Of a stretch of 20,327 bases of DNA, positions 1 to 7,156 are shown one piece after another. The notes under the pieces were generated by a model that searched no databases, was not told the origin of the DNA, and saw nothing but the letters and a program-made list of their open reading frames with translations. The DNA is from an uncultured Bacilli bacterium (lineage in GTDB: Bacteria > Bacillota_I > Bacilli_A > RF39 > UBA660): the NCBI GenBank assembly GCA_934183705.1, contig CAKPSW010000016.1, positions 1 to 20,327 on the forward strand, in the 5' to 3' direction. A program made the position numbers and the translations under genes. Position 1 is the stretch's first letter, and each line of letters starts with the position of its first letter.

Positions 1-726
1 TCTAAAATTATTCCTTTAGCTACTAAAAGTGATGTTAAGTTTGATTATATTAATAAATATAAAAGTTATTATGATAAAATAGGTAAGATGATTAGTGATT
101 ATGATATGAGAGTAGATTTTCACCCGGATCAATTTTGTGTTTTAAATAGTGTTAAAAGTGATGTTGTTAGTGCTTCTATTGTTATTTTGAAATATCATTA
201 TAGTTTACTTGAAGCTTTAGGTATTAAAAATAAAATATTGGTTTTGCATGTTGGTAGTAATTCTTTTGGTAAGGATAATTCTATTAGAAGGTTTATTAAT
301 AACTTTAATAAATTGCCTAAGTATTTAAGGGAATGTATTGCTATTGAAAATGATGATAAGGTGTTTAATGTTAGTGATGTTTTAGAGATATCTAAAATTA
401 TTGGTGTACCTGTTATTTTGGATTATCATCATCATTTATGTAATAAAAGTGATTTTTCTTTTGATGATATTTTTAATAGTTTTAATAATGGTAGAGTTAA
501 GATGCATTTTTCTTCTCCTAGAAATAAGAAGGATTTTAGAAGTCATAATGATTATATTAATGGGGATGATTTCATTAATTTTATTAAAATACTTAAGAAA
601 TATGATAGGGATGTTGATATTATGATTGAGGCTAAATGTAAAGATGATAGTTTATTTAGATTAGTTAGATATATTAAGTATAAAACTGATTATAAGTTTA
701 TAGATGATACTACTTTTATTGTATAA
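1..726 (+). CDS. uvsE: UV damage endonuclease UvsE (5'-truncated by window edge)
   Basis: The reading frame is open from base 1, so the gene starts before the window; the first ATG at 88 is internal. The visible part matches the UVDE family of TIM-barrel endonucleases, which nick DNA 5' of UV photoproducts and other distorting lesions. Motifs in order are IIPLAT, FHPDQFCVLNS, LHVGSN, AIENDD, ILDYHHH, KMHFSSPR, SHNDYI and MIEAKCKD. These supply the His, Glu and Asp residues that bind the metal cluster in this family, so the catalytic core looks intact. From base 1, 241 codons precede the TAA at 724-726; only the N-terminal first strands are missing. It converges with the membrane-protein gene at 747-1586 and shares a hairpin with it. 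Confidence 0.93.
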   Translation, partial: SKIIPLATKSDVKFDYINKYKSYYDKIGKMISDYDMRVDFHPDQFCVLNSVKSDVVSASIVILKYHYSLLEALGIKNKILVLHVGSNSFGKDNSIRRFINNFNKLPKYLRECIAIENDDKVFNVSDVLEISKIIGVPVILDYHHHLCNKSDFSFDDIFNSFNNGRVKMHFSSPRNKKDFRSHNDYINGDDFINFIKILKKYDRDVDIMIEAKCKDDSLFRLVRYIKYKTDYKFIDDTTFIV

Positions 727-729
727 ATA

Positions 730-753
730 AAAGTAACAAGTTAATGTTACTTT
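730..753. terminator. Shared hairpin between convergent genes
   Basis: A perfect 8-bp stem, AAAGTAAC (730-737) with GTTACTTT (746-753), closes an 8-nt loop. It starts 3 nt after the uvsE stop and its right arm contains the stop codon of the convergent minus-strand gene. The flanks are T-rich on both strands but without a long T run, so termination strength is uncertain. Confidence 0.6.
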
Positions 754-1586
754 ATTAAGTTTATTAGTTCTATGAGTATCCCGGATATTACTCCTAGAAA
801 ATATAATAGTAGTATTATGGATATATTTTCTTTGATATTTTTATTATTTTTTATTAGTACTAGTAATGCCGCTCCAGAAGATGTTAATAGTCCTCCTATT
901 AATGAACCTAATGATATAGAACTATTTAGATATAATTCTGTTAGTATTACACTAGCGGAACAGTTTGGTATTAGTCCTATTAGACTAGTTATGAATGGAC
1001 CAAATATTGTATTTGTTAAAAATATTTTTGTTAGATAATCTTCTCCTATATATGTTATTATAATATTTAGTATTAGAGTTACGATAAAGATAAATATTGT
1101 TATATGAATGGTATGTTTTAGTGATGATAATATTATTCCGTGACTACACTTGCAGTGTTCTTCATCACATATTTGGTAGTTTTCTTTTTCTTTCTTATTA
1201 TTTAATATTTTATCTATTATTACTCCGTATATTATACCAAAGAATATTTTTATTAGAAGTATTTTTAGTATTAATGTTATTTCTACTTTTTTTGATAACA
1301 TTATTATTAACATTTCATCACTAGTTGATAAATATATTGATATTAGTGTTCCTAGTGTTATTATTCTTGTTATATATAAATTAGTGGCCATTACTGAAAA
1401 ACCACATTGTGGGATTACTCCTAATAATGAACCTATGATTGGTCCTATTTTTTTTGATTTGGTAATTATTTCTTTGTTTTTATTTGTTAGTTTATGTTCT
1501 ATTAATTCTATTATTAAAAATGCTATAAATAAAAACGGAATTATTTTTAATGAATCTATTAATGTATCTAATATTATTTCTTTCAT
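747..1586 (-). CDS. Putative 10TM heavy-metal/manganese exporter (ArsP_2-like permease)
   Basis: A 279-aa, very hydrophobic protein with about eight to ten membrane segments. It has two similar halves: residues 48-83 (GPIIGSLLGVIPQCGFSV and on) resemble 196-231 (GPFITSLIGLIPNCSASV and on), so it is an inverted or tandem duplicated permease with a Cys in each half (C61, C209). An STSDE motif (87-91) follows the first repeat. Between the halves is a soluble loop rich in Cys and His (C140, H144, C145, C147, H149) that could bind a metal. This pattern is that of proteins usually annotated as putative manganese transporter or arsenic efflux protein. The true substrate cannot be read from sequence. 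Start ATG at 1586 has a GGAGG SD and its own promoter. Confidence 0.75.
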   Translation of the reverse strand: MKEIILDTLIDSLKIIPFLFIAFLIIELIEHKLTNKNKEIITKSKKIGPIIGSLLGVIPQCGFSVMATNLYITRIITLGTLISIYLSTSDEMLIIMLSKKVEITLILKILLIKIFFGIIYGVIIDKILNNKKEKENYQICDEEHCKCSHGIILSSLKHTIHITIFIFIVTLILNIIITYIGEDYLTKIFLTNTIFGPFITSLIGLIPNCSASVILTELYLNSSISLGSLIGGLLTSSGAALLVLIKNNKNIKENISIILLLYFLGVISGILIELINLIK

Positions 1587-1603
1587 TATTTCCTCCGTTT
1601 CTA

Positions 1604-1632
1604 ATTATAGCATTTGTTTATTTTTTTAGCAA
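1604..1632 (-). promoter_or_regulatory. Sigma-A promoter of the permease gene
   Basis: On the minus strand, TTGCTA (1632-1627) lies 17 bp from TATAAT (1609-1604), about 18 nt before the start codon. The transcript leader would be very short but still includes the GGAGG. Confidence 0.65.
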
Positions 1633-1640
1633 TATGGGTT

Positions 1641-2531
1641 TTATTTTTTTAATGTTTTGATAAAACTCTCTTCTTTATATTTATTTTCTTTTAAATATGA
1701 TGATAAGTAGTTATATGCTATTGTTTCTATTAATGCTTTGCTTTGAATATTTATATTATTTGCTTTTAATCTTTCATTTATGTTATTTATTTTTCTCTCT
1801 TGTATTTTTGCTACGATGATTATTGTTTTTTCTATGGTTTCTATTACTTTGTTATAGTAGTCCATATAATTATAGAATGGTGAATCTATTTCTAGCATTA
1901 GATTTTCAAATATTTCTCTTACGTAGTTATATACTTCTTTATAGTATTCACTATATGGTAATACTTGTTTTGGAGTACTTATATTAGTTATATGTGGTGG
2001 CATTCCATATGGGTTTGTTGGTGTAAATATATCTACACTTTGATATTCTTTGATGCAATCTAAATTAAATAATAGTAGTGTGTCTACGCTCCATGAAGTA
2101 AATGTATATGATATTTTATTGAATCCTAATTGATTTACTGATACATATACGCCATCATAGTCTTTTGATAATGATTCATAGTCTATTATGTGTAATTTGT
2201 TTTGTATATCATTATTTGATAATATATAGTGATAAGATGGATATTCTTTTGAGGTATTTATTATTTTTTCGGTGCTATCTAATATTAATATTTTGGCATT
2301 ATCATTAAGGGTAAATAGTGCTCCTATATTTAAGTCTTTATAAGCTGCTGTTTCTGGATCATCGTATAATAAATAATCGTGCCACTGACTTATACAGTTT
2401 ATTTTACTTATGAATTCACTTGACCATAATCCACCGTTTGGTTTGTAAAGACTTTTGTATGGTGGTCTTAGAACTTGTCTAAAGGCATCTTTAGATATGT
2501 CTTTTGTACCGATTGTTATATATTTTTTCAT
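1641..2531 (-). CDS. Unrecognised conserved-looking 296-aa cytoplasmic protein
   Basis: I do not recognise this gene with confidence. The 296-aa product has no signal peptide or membrane segment. Its N-terminal part has aromatic and glycine-rich motifs that look conserved: KPNGGLWSSEF near residues 31-41, ISQWHDYL, DYDGVYVSVN, and WSVDTLLLFNLDCI near 150-165. The C-terminal third (about 195-296) is helical and charged. The GGLW(S/A)S plus W-x-VD-x-L-x-x-N pattern recalls hypothetical bacterial and phage proteins with an ADP-ribosyltransferase-like look, but that is a weak impression, not an assignment. The gene has a near-perfect promoter and an AAGGAG SD 6-7 nt before the ATG, so it is surely expressed. 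It is divergent from rpsF and sits 54 bp upstream of the co-directional permease gene. No terminator is visible after it. Confidence 0.8.
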   Translation of the reverse strand: MKKYITIGTKDISKDAFRQVLRPPYKSLYKPNGGLWSSEFISKINCISQWHDYLLYDDPETAAYKDLNIGALFTLNDNAKILILDSTEKIINTSKEYPSYHYILSNNDIQNKLHIIDYESLSKDYDGVYVSVNQLGFNKISYTFTSWSVDTLLLFNLDCIKEYQSVDIFTPTNPYGMPPHITNISTPKQVLPYSEYYKEVYNYVREIFENLMLEIDSPFYNYMDYYNKVIETIEKTIIIVAKIQERKINNINERLKANNINIQSKALIETIAYNYLSSYLKENKYKEESFIKTLKK

Positions 2532-2557
2532 TTGTTTTCTCCTTTTTTGTGTTATAT

Positions 2558-2586
2558 ATGATACTTTATTTAATTGTTATTGTCAA
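2558..2586 (-). promoter_or_regulatory. Strong sigma-A promoter of the 296-aa protein gene
   Basis: On the minus strand a consensus TTGACA (2586-2581) is 17 bp from TATCAT (2563-2558). The ATG follows 26 nt downstream with an AAGGAG SD. Confidence 0.8.
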
Positions 2587-2666
2587 GAAACTATTTTTTA
2601 TTTGTTCTTTTAAGTTATTATTTGCATATTATTATGAGAAAATATTAAATATTTTTTCTAAAGTTC

Positions 2667-2695
2667 TTTACTTATTTTGATAAAGTTGTTATAAT
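2667..2695 (+). promoter_or_regulatory. Sigma-A promoter of rpsF-ssb-rpsR
   Basis: TTTACT (2667-2672), a 17-bp spacer, and a consensus TATAAT (2690-2695). The transcript would start near 2702, exactly at the start of the structured leader. Confidence 0.8.
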
Positions 2696-2701
2696 ACTTG
2701 T

Positions 2702-2752
2702 GAGCGAAAGCTCCTTGCCTTATATGATTAAGGCCGTTAGTCCAAAAGGAGG
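2702..2752 (+). promoter_or_regulatory. Structured rpsF leader, candidate S6:S18 autoregulatory element
   Basis: Two hairpins are visible. GAGC-GAAA-GCTC (2702-2713) has a GNRA tetraloop. GCCTTA (2717-2722) pairs perfectly with TAAGGC (2729-2734) around a TATGAT loop and is followed at once by CCG (2734-2736). Leaders upstream of rpsF-rpsR operons are known to bind the S6:S18 complex through an RNA element with a conserved CCG that mimics 16S rRNA; position and CCG fit that. In addition CTCCTT (2711-2716) is exactly complementary to AAGGAG (2746-2751), the SD of rpsF. That pairing would break the first hairpin and hide the SD. The switch model is inference. Confidence 0.6.
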
Positions 2753-2760
2753 TGTAAATA

Positions 2761-3051
2761 ATGAAAAATTATGAAATCATGTTTATTGTTAGACCGGATG
2801 TTACAGAAGAAGTTTTAAAAAATACTGCTTTATCTTTTGAGAAGATTTTAACTGATGGTAAAGCTAAAATTACTTTGTCTAAAGAATTAGGACAAAAAGA
2901 ATTTGCTTATGAAATTAAGAAATTTAAGTCTGGTTATTATTTTTTATACAATATTGAAGCTAATGATGATGCCGCTATTAAGGAATTTGATAGGGTAGCA
3001 AGAATAGATGAGAATATTGTTAGACATTTGATTATTAATTTAGATAAATAA
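2761..3051 (+). CDS. rpsF: Ribosomal protein S6
   Basis: A 96-aa protein of normal length with the S6 signature: YEIMFIVRPDVTEE at the N-terminus, KKFKSGYYFLYNIEA in the middle, and VRHLIINLDK at the C-terminus. S6 binds 16S rRNA in the 30S platform as a heterodimer with S18, which is encoded two genes downstream. The SD AAAGGAGG (2745-2752) is 8 nt before the ATG. It is first in the classic rpsF-ssb-rpsR operon; the ssb SD overlaps its stop codon, suggesting translational coupling. Confidence 0.98.
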   Translation: MKNYEIMFIVRPDVTEEVLKNTALSFEKILTDGKAKITLSKELGQKEFAYEIKKFKSGYYFLYNIEANDDAAIKEFDRVARIDENIVRHLIINLDK

Positions 3052-3062
3052 GGAGATTGTGT

Positions 3063-3527
3063 ATGAATAAGGCTATTCTAATTGGAAGATTAACTAGAGA
3101 TCCTGAACTTAGAACTACTCCAACTGGTAGAAATGTATGTCAGTTTTCTGTTGCGGTAAATAGAACTTTTACTAATGCTAATGGAGAGAGAGAAGCAGAT
3201 TTTATTAACTGTGTCGTTTGGGATAAACAAGCTGAGAATTTATCTAAATACCAAAAAAAGGGAAACCAAATTGCGGTAGAGGGTAGAATTCAAACTAGAA
3301 ATTATGATGATAAAGATGGTAAGAGAGTTTATGTTACTGAAATACTTGCTACTAATATTAGTTTTTTAGATGCTAAAGGTACAAGTAATGGTGGTGGTAG
3401 TTTTAATAATATGCCTGAGCCACCTATGGAAGATAATTCTAATGCTACAACTGTATCTGTAGATAAAGATCCATTTGAGGCATTTGGAGATTCTATTGAA
3501 ATTAGTGATAATGATTTACCATTCTAA
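3063..3527 (+). CDS. ssb: Single-stranded DNA-binding protein
   Basis: The 154-aa product begins MNKAILIGRLTRDPELR and has an N-terminal OB fold with the motifs FSVAVNRTF, DFINCVVWDKQAENL and KGNQIAVEGRIQTR. A Gly/Ser/Asn-rich linker follows, then the acidic tail DNDLPF, the docking peptide for replication and repair partners. SSB coats single-stranded DNA at replication forks. The start is taken at ATG 3063 rather than the in-frame TTG at 3057, because AGGAG (3051-3055) sits 7 nt from the ATG and the family begins MNKxILIGRL. It lies between rpsF and rpsR, the usual place for the main replicative SSB. Confidence 0.98.
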   Translation: MNKAILIGRLTRDPELRTTPTGRNVCQFSVAVNRTFTNANGEREADFINCVVWDKQAENLSKYQKKGNQIAVEGRIQTRNYDDKDGKRVYVTEILATNISFLDAKGTSNGGGSFNNMPEPPMEDNSNATTVSVDKDPFEAFGDSIEISDNDLPF

Positions 3528-3542
3528 AGAAGGAGGATAAAC

Positions 3543-3758
3543 ATGGCAGAATTTCGTAAGAAAAGAAAAAAGATATGTCATATGTGTGCTGGGAGACCTG
3601 TTAACTATAAAGATGTAAATATTATATCTAAATATATTAATGATAATGGTAAGATTTTACCTAGAAGATTTACAGGTACTTGTGCTAAACATCAAAGACA
3701 TGTTGCTCAAGAAGTTAAAAGAGCTAGATTTATGGGATTTATTCCATTTTGCAAATAA
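3543..3758 (+). CDS. rpsR: Ribosomal protein S18, cysteine-containing form
   Basis: The 71-aa product has the S18 core DYKDVN-like segment (NYKDVNIISKYI), GKILPRRFTGTCAKHQR and a basic C-terminus ending FIPFCK. It is the partner of S6 on the small subunit. The protein has a CxxC near the N-terminus (CHMC, residues 12-15) and TCAKHQ further on (C47, H50), the pattern of the zinc-binding C+ form of S18, in place of the cysteine-poor form found for example in B. subtilis. Zinc binding is inferred. An AAGGAGG SD precedes the ATG. A strong terminator follows, closing the operon. Confidence 0.98.
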   Translation: MAEFRKKRKKICHMCAGRPVNYKDVNIISKYINDNGKILPRRFTGTCAKHQRHVAQEVKRARFMGFIPFCK

Positions 3759-3761
3759 AAG

Positions 3762-3794
3762 TATAGTTATTTATAACTATATTTTTTCTTTTTT
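3762..3794 (+). terminator. Rho-independent terminator after rpsR
   Basis: A perfect 8-bp stem, TATAGTTA (3762-3769) with TAACTATA (3774-3781), has a 4-nt loop and is followed by TTTTTTCTTTTTT. Confidence 0.88.
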
Positions 3795-3795
3795 A

Positions 3796-3824
3796 ATGAC
3801 ATTAAGTTAAATTTATAGTATAAT
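3796..3824 (+). promoter_or_regulatory. Sigma-A promoter of the rplI-dnaB operon
   Basis: ATGACA (3796-3801), a 17-bp spacer, and a consensus TATAAT (3819-3824). It starts right after the rpsR terminator T run, so the two operons are separated cleanly. An AAAGGTGGG SD follows at about 3834-3842. Confidence 0.75.
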
Positions 3825-3849
3825 AGTAATACAAAGGTGGGATGTTTTT

Positions 3850-4290
3850 ATGAAGGTTATTTTTTTGAAAGATTTGAAAAAGCAGGGTAAAAAAAATGAG
3901 ATTAAAGAAGTTAGTGATGGATATGCTATGAACTATTTAATTAAAAATGGTTATGCTGTTAAATATACTAAGTCTAGTAGTGATAGATTAGATGGTGAAA
4001 TTTATAAAAATAAATTGACTGAAGAGGAAAATGCTAAAACTGCTATGAAACTTAAGGATGAAATAGAGAAGGAAACTTTGGTTTTTAATGTTAAAACGGG
4101 GAAGGATGGTAAGGTGTTTGGCTCTATTTCTAGTAAGCAGATATGTTATGAACTTGAAAAGCTTGGTTATAATATTGACAAAAAGAAAGTGATGATTAAT
4201 AATCCTCTTACTTCGCTTGGAACGTTTTATGTTGATATTGAACTATATAAAAAGGTGGTTGCTAAAATTAGAGTTGAACTTAAAAAGTAG
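3850..4290 (+). CDS. rplI: Ribosomal protein L9
   Basis: The 146-aa product is of normal length. The N-terminal RNA-binding domain reads MKVIFLKDLKKQGKKNEIKE and continues SDGYAMNYLIKNGYAV. A long charged connecting helix follows (about 50-75), then a C-terminal domain with TGKDGKVFGSISSKQI and PLTSLGTFYVDIELYKKV. L9 binds 23S rRNA near the L1 stalk and reaches across the 50S subunit. The gene is followed 8 nt later by dnaB, the common rplI-dnaB order of Firmicutes. gdpP, which often precedes rplI, is not here; rpsR stands in that place. Confidence 0.98.
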   Translation: MKVIFLKDLKKQGKKNEIKEVSDGYAMNYLIKNGYAVKYTKSSSDRLDGEIYKNKLTEEENAKTAMKLKDEIEKETLVFNVKTGKDGKVFGSISSKQICYELEKLGYNIDKKKVMINNPLTSLGTFYVDIELYKKVVAKIRVELKK

Positions 4291-4298
4291 GTGGAATT

Positions 4299-5633
4299 AT
4301 GAATAAGGAATTACCTAAGAATATTGAGGCTGAAAAGTGTTTATTAGGATCTATGTTTTGGTCTTTAGAGTCACTTCAAAAGGGTTGTGAAGAGGCTGAT
4401 AGTGATATATTTTATTTGGATAGTCATGCTAAAATATTTGATGCTATCAAAAGTTTGTATTTAAATAATACTCCTGTTGATATAAGATCTCTTACTACTT
4501 ATTTGATTAGTATTAATAAAATTAATGAAGTTGGTGGAGTTGAGTATTTAAATGAGGTTGTTAATTCTGTAGCTACAGGGGCTAGTATTGAGTATTATAT
4601 TAACTTAGTTAATGAAAAGTATACTCTTAGAAAAATGATTGAAGTAGCTACTAATATTGTTACTAAGGCTACTAATCAAGATAATTCTGCTGTGGATACT
4701 ATTGATGAAGCAGAAAAGGAAATTCTTAATATTTCTAAATTTAGAAAAACTAGTGAATTTAGAAAGGTACAGGATGTTCTTACTAAAGCTCAAAGTGATT
4801 TAGAGATGCTTACTAAAAATGGTGGTAAAATTAATGGGCTTACAACTGGATTTGGGGAACTTGATGCATTGACTGAAGGACTTCATCCTACACAACTTAT
4901 TATTATAGCTGCTAGACCTGCTGTTGGTAAAACTGCGTTTGCTCTTAATTTGGCGCTTTCAGCTGCTAAAAGTACTAAAAAGAATATTGCTATTTTTTCA
5001 CTTGAAATGCCTGCGGAGCAACTTATTATGAGAATGATTAGTTCTCTTGGTCAAATTGATAATAAAAAACTTAGTACTGGTAAACTTGAAAATAATGATT
5101 GGAAAAGGTTTAATGAAGCTATTAGTATTTTGGCTGATACGAATATTTTCTTTCACGATGCTGGTGGTGTTACTCCTGGTGAGATTAAAGCTAAGTGTAG
5201 GAGACTTGCTACTCAAGGAGAAGGTCTCGGGCTTGTTATAATTGACTATTTGCAACTTATCGATTCTTCTAGTAGATACTCTGGTTCTAGGCAACAAGAG
5301 GTATCTGAAATATCGAGAGCTCTTAAAACTATGGCTTTGGAACTTGAGGTGCCGGTTATTGCTCTTTCTCAGCTTTCTAGAAATGTAGAGAAAAGAGAGG
5401 ATAAAAAACCTGTACTTAGTGATTTAAGGGAATCTGGGTCTATTGAACAGGATGCTGATATTGTTGCGGCACTTCATGCACCTGAGGTAGAGGTTCCCGT
5501 TGGAGATGAAGTTCCTAATCCTATACAGCTTATTATATTGAAACATAGAAATGGTCCTACTAAAACTATTGATTTGTTATTTAAAAAGAAAACGTCGACG
5601 TTTTTATCTATAAAAAGGGATGGTGGTAATTAA
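4299..5633 (+). CDS. dnaB: Replicative DNA helicase DnaB (B. subtilis DnaC)
   Basis: The 444-aa hexameric 5'-3' helicase unwinds DNA at the replication fork. The N-terminal primase-interacting domain (KNIEAEKCLLGSMF, about 1-105) is joined by a linker to the RecA-like ATPase domain. Walker A is ARPAVGKT (205-212) and Walker B is LVIIDYLQL with D316; SLEMP and the arginine-rich LSQLSRNVEKREDKKP and SDLRESGSIEQDAD motifs follow, then KHRNGPT near the end. All key residues are present and no intein interrupts the P-loop. The start ATG has a GTGG-type SD. Its stop overlaps the next ATG by one base (TAATG), suggesting coupling to the M23 peptidase gene. Confidence 0.98.
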   Translation: MNKELPKNIEAEKCLLGSMFWSLESLQKGCEEADSDIFYLDSHAKIFDAIKSLYLNNTPVDIRSLTTYLISINKINEVGGVEYLNEVVNSVATGASIEYYINLVNEKYTLRKMIEVATNIVTKATNQDNSAVDTIDEAEKEILNISKFRKTSEFRKVQDVLTKAQSDLEMLTKNGGKINGLTTGFGELDALTEGLHPTQLIIIAARPAVGKTAFALNLALSAAKSTKKNIAIFSLEMPAEQLIMRMISSLGQIDNKKLSTGKLENNDWKRFNEAISILADTNIFFHDAGGVTPGEIKAKCRRLATQGEGLGLVIIDYLQLIDSSSRYSGSRQQEVSEISRALKTMALELEVPVIALSQLSRNVEKREDKKPVLSDLRESGSIEQDADIVAALHAPEVEVPVGDEVPNPIQLIILKHRNGPTKTIDLLFKKKTSTFLSIKRDGGN

Positions 5634-7156
5634 TGAAAAATAGTAATAATTCTTTTTTTGGCCTTATTTTGTTTACTATTTTTCTTTGCTTTTTTGCTTT
5701 TTTACTAGGCTTTTATAAAAGTATTAATAGTGAACCAATGGTAGTTTATTCTGTTTATTTAGATGGTAGTGCTATTGGTACTCTTGCTTCTCGTGATAGT
5801 TTTGAGGATTTTATTAATGATAAAGAAGAGGAACTTAAAGAGAAGTATAATGTTGATACTGTTTATACTCCTAAGGGAGTTGAGATAAAAAAGAATATTA
5901 CATATAAATCTTTTGTTAATAGCAATCAAGATGTTTATAATAAGATTATTAGTAATAAAAAATTTACTGTTAAGGGTTATGAAATAACGATTGTTGGTGA
6001 GGATACGCAAGATGATGTTACTACGCAAAATGTTACTAAATTATATGTTTTGTCTAAAGATGTATTTGATGAGGCTGTCGTTGATACTATTAAGGCTTTT
6101 GTAAATGAGGAAGATTATGAAAAATTTGTTAGTGGTACACAAGAAGAAATAAAAGATTTGGGTAGTATGATAGAGAATATTGATTTAGGGGAGACTATTA
6201 CTTATAAGGAAACTTATATTCCTACTGATGAGAATATTTTTGTTGATGCTCAAGAACTTAGTAAATATCTTTTATATGGTACTTTGGATGAACAAGAAAC
6301 TTATAAGGTTAGTAGTGATGATACTATTGAATCTATTGCTAATAGTCATAAACTTAATGTTAAAGAGTTTTTGATTGCTAATCCAGAGTTTACTAGTGAA
6401 AATAATTTGCTATATGAGAATCAAGTGGTGCATGTTGGACTTATTAAACCTATTATTTCTGTTGTTGTTGATATTCATAGTGTAGCTGAAGAAGAGAGGG
6501 ATTATGATACGGAAATTCAATATGATTCTAGTCAGTATGTTGGATATCAGGAAACTATTAAGGATGGAGAAAATGGTTTATATAAAGTAACTAGAAAAAG
6601 TCAATATGTTAATGGTCAACTTGTTTCTGGTACTATTGCTAATTCTACTGAAATTAAGCCTGCTATTAATAAAGTTATTGTAAAAGGTGAAAAGCATGCT
6701 CCTAATATAGCTGATTTATCTTATTGGGGATGGCCTACCGAAAAACCTTATACTATTACTTCTTATTTTGAATATCGTTGGGGTTCTTTTCATAAAGGTA
6801 TTGATATATATGTTGGATATGGTTCTCCTATATATGCTTCAAATAATGGTGTGGTTTATAAAACTGGTTCTGGATGTACACCTGGATATATTGGTTGCAA
6901 TGGCAGACAGGGAAATTATGTAATTATTAATCATAATGCTGGTGGCTATTATACTGTATATATGCATATGAGAGAGTTTTATGTATCTGAAGGTCAAACT
7001 GTGGCACGTGGTCAAAAAATTGGTGCAATGGGAAATACCGGTGAAGTTTATCCTGTGCCTACGTCATCTAATCCTTATGGGGGTACACATTTGCATTTTG
7101 AAGTTAGAGTAGGTGGAGCATATGGTACTAGTATTAATCCTTTGGGTATTTTCTAA
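5633..7156 (+). CDS. Membrane-anchored M23 peptidoglycan peptidase with LysM and G5 domains
   Basis: This 507-aa protein has a short N-terminal tail and one membrane segment (about residues 9-28), then an extracellular part. A linker region with many Asp and Glu residues (30-220) precedes a LysM domain (about 224-270, YKVSSDDTIESIA), a G5 domain (about 276-355) and a C-terminal M23 metallopeptidase domain. The zinc site is visible: H387 and D391 in HKGIDI, YMHM, and HLHFEV with H486 and H488. A CTPGYIGCNG insert carries two cysteines. It probably cuts peptide cross-links in the cell wall. It sits where the wal two-component genes stand in B. subtilis, directly before walJ, and overlaps both neighbours by one base. 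Confidence 0.92.
   Translation: MKNSNNSFFGLILFTIFLCFFAFLLGFYKSINSEPMVVYSVYLDGSAIGTLASRDSFEDFINDKEEELKEKYNVDTVYTPKGVEIKKNITYKSFVNSNQDVYNKIISNKKFTVKGYEITIVGEDTQDDVTTQNVTKLYVLSKDVFDEAVVDTIKAFVNEEDYEKFVSGTQEEIKDLGSMIENIDLGETITYKETYIPTDENIFVDAQELSKYLLYGTLDEQETYKVSSDDTIESIANSHKLNVKEFLIANPEFTSENNLLYENQVVHVGLIKPIISVVVDIHSVAEEERDYDTEIQYDSSQYVGYQETIKDGENGLYKVTRKSQYVNGQLVSGTIANSTEIKPAINKVIVKGEKHAPNIADLSYWGWPTEKPYTITSYFEYRWGSFHKGIDIYVGYGSPIYASNNGVVYKTGSGCTPGYIGCNGRQGNYVIINHNAGGYYTVYMHMREFYVSEGQTVARGQKIGAMGNTGEVYPVPTSSNPYGGTHLHFEVRVGGAYGTSINPLGIF

Noticed and set aside
2532..2760. Possible replication origin in the AT-rich divergent region before rpsF
   Set aside because: No TTATCCACA-like DnaA-box cluster is visible; two promoters and the rpsF leader explain the segment.
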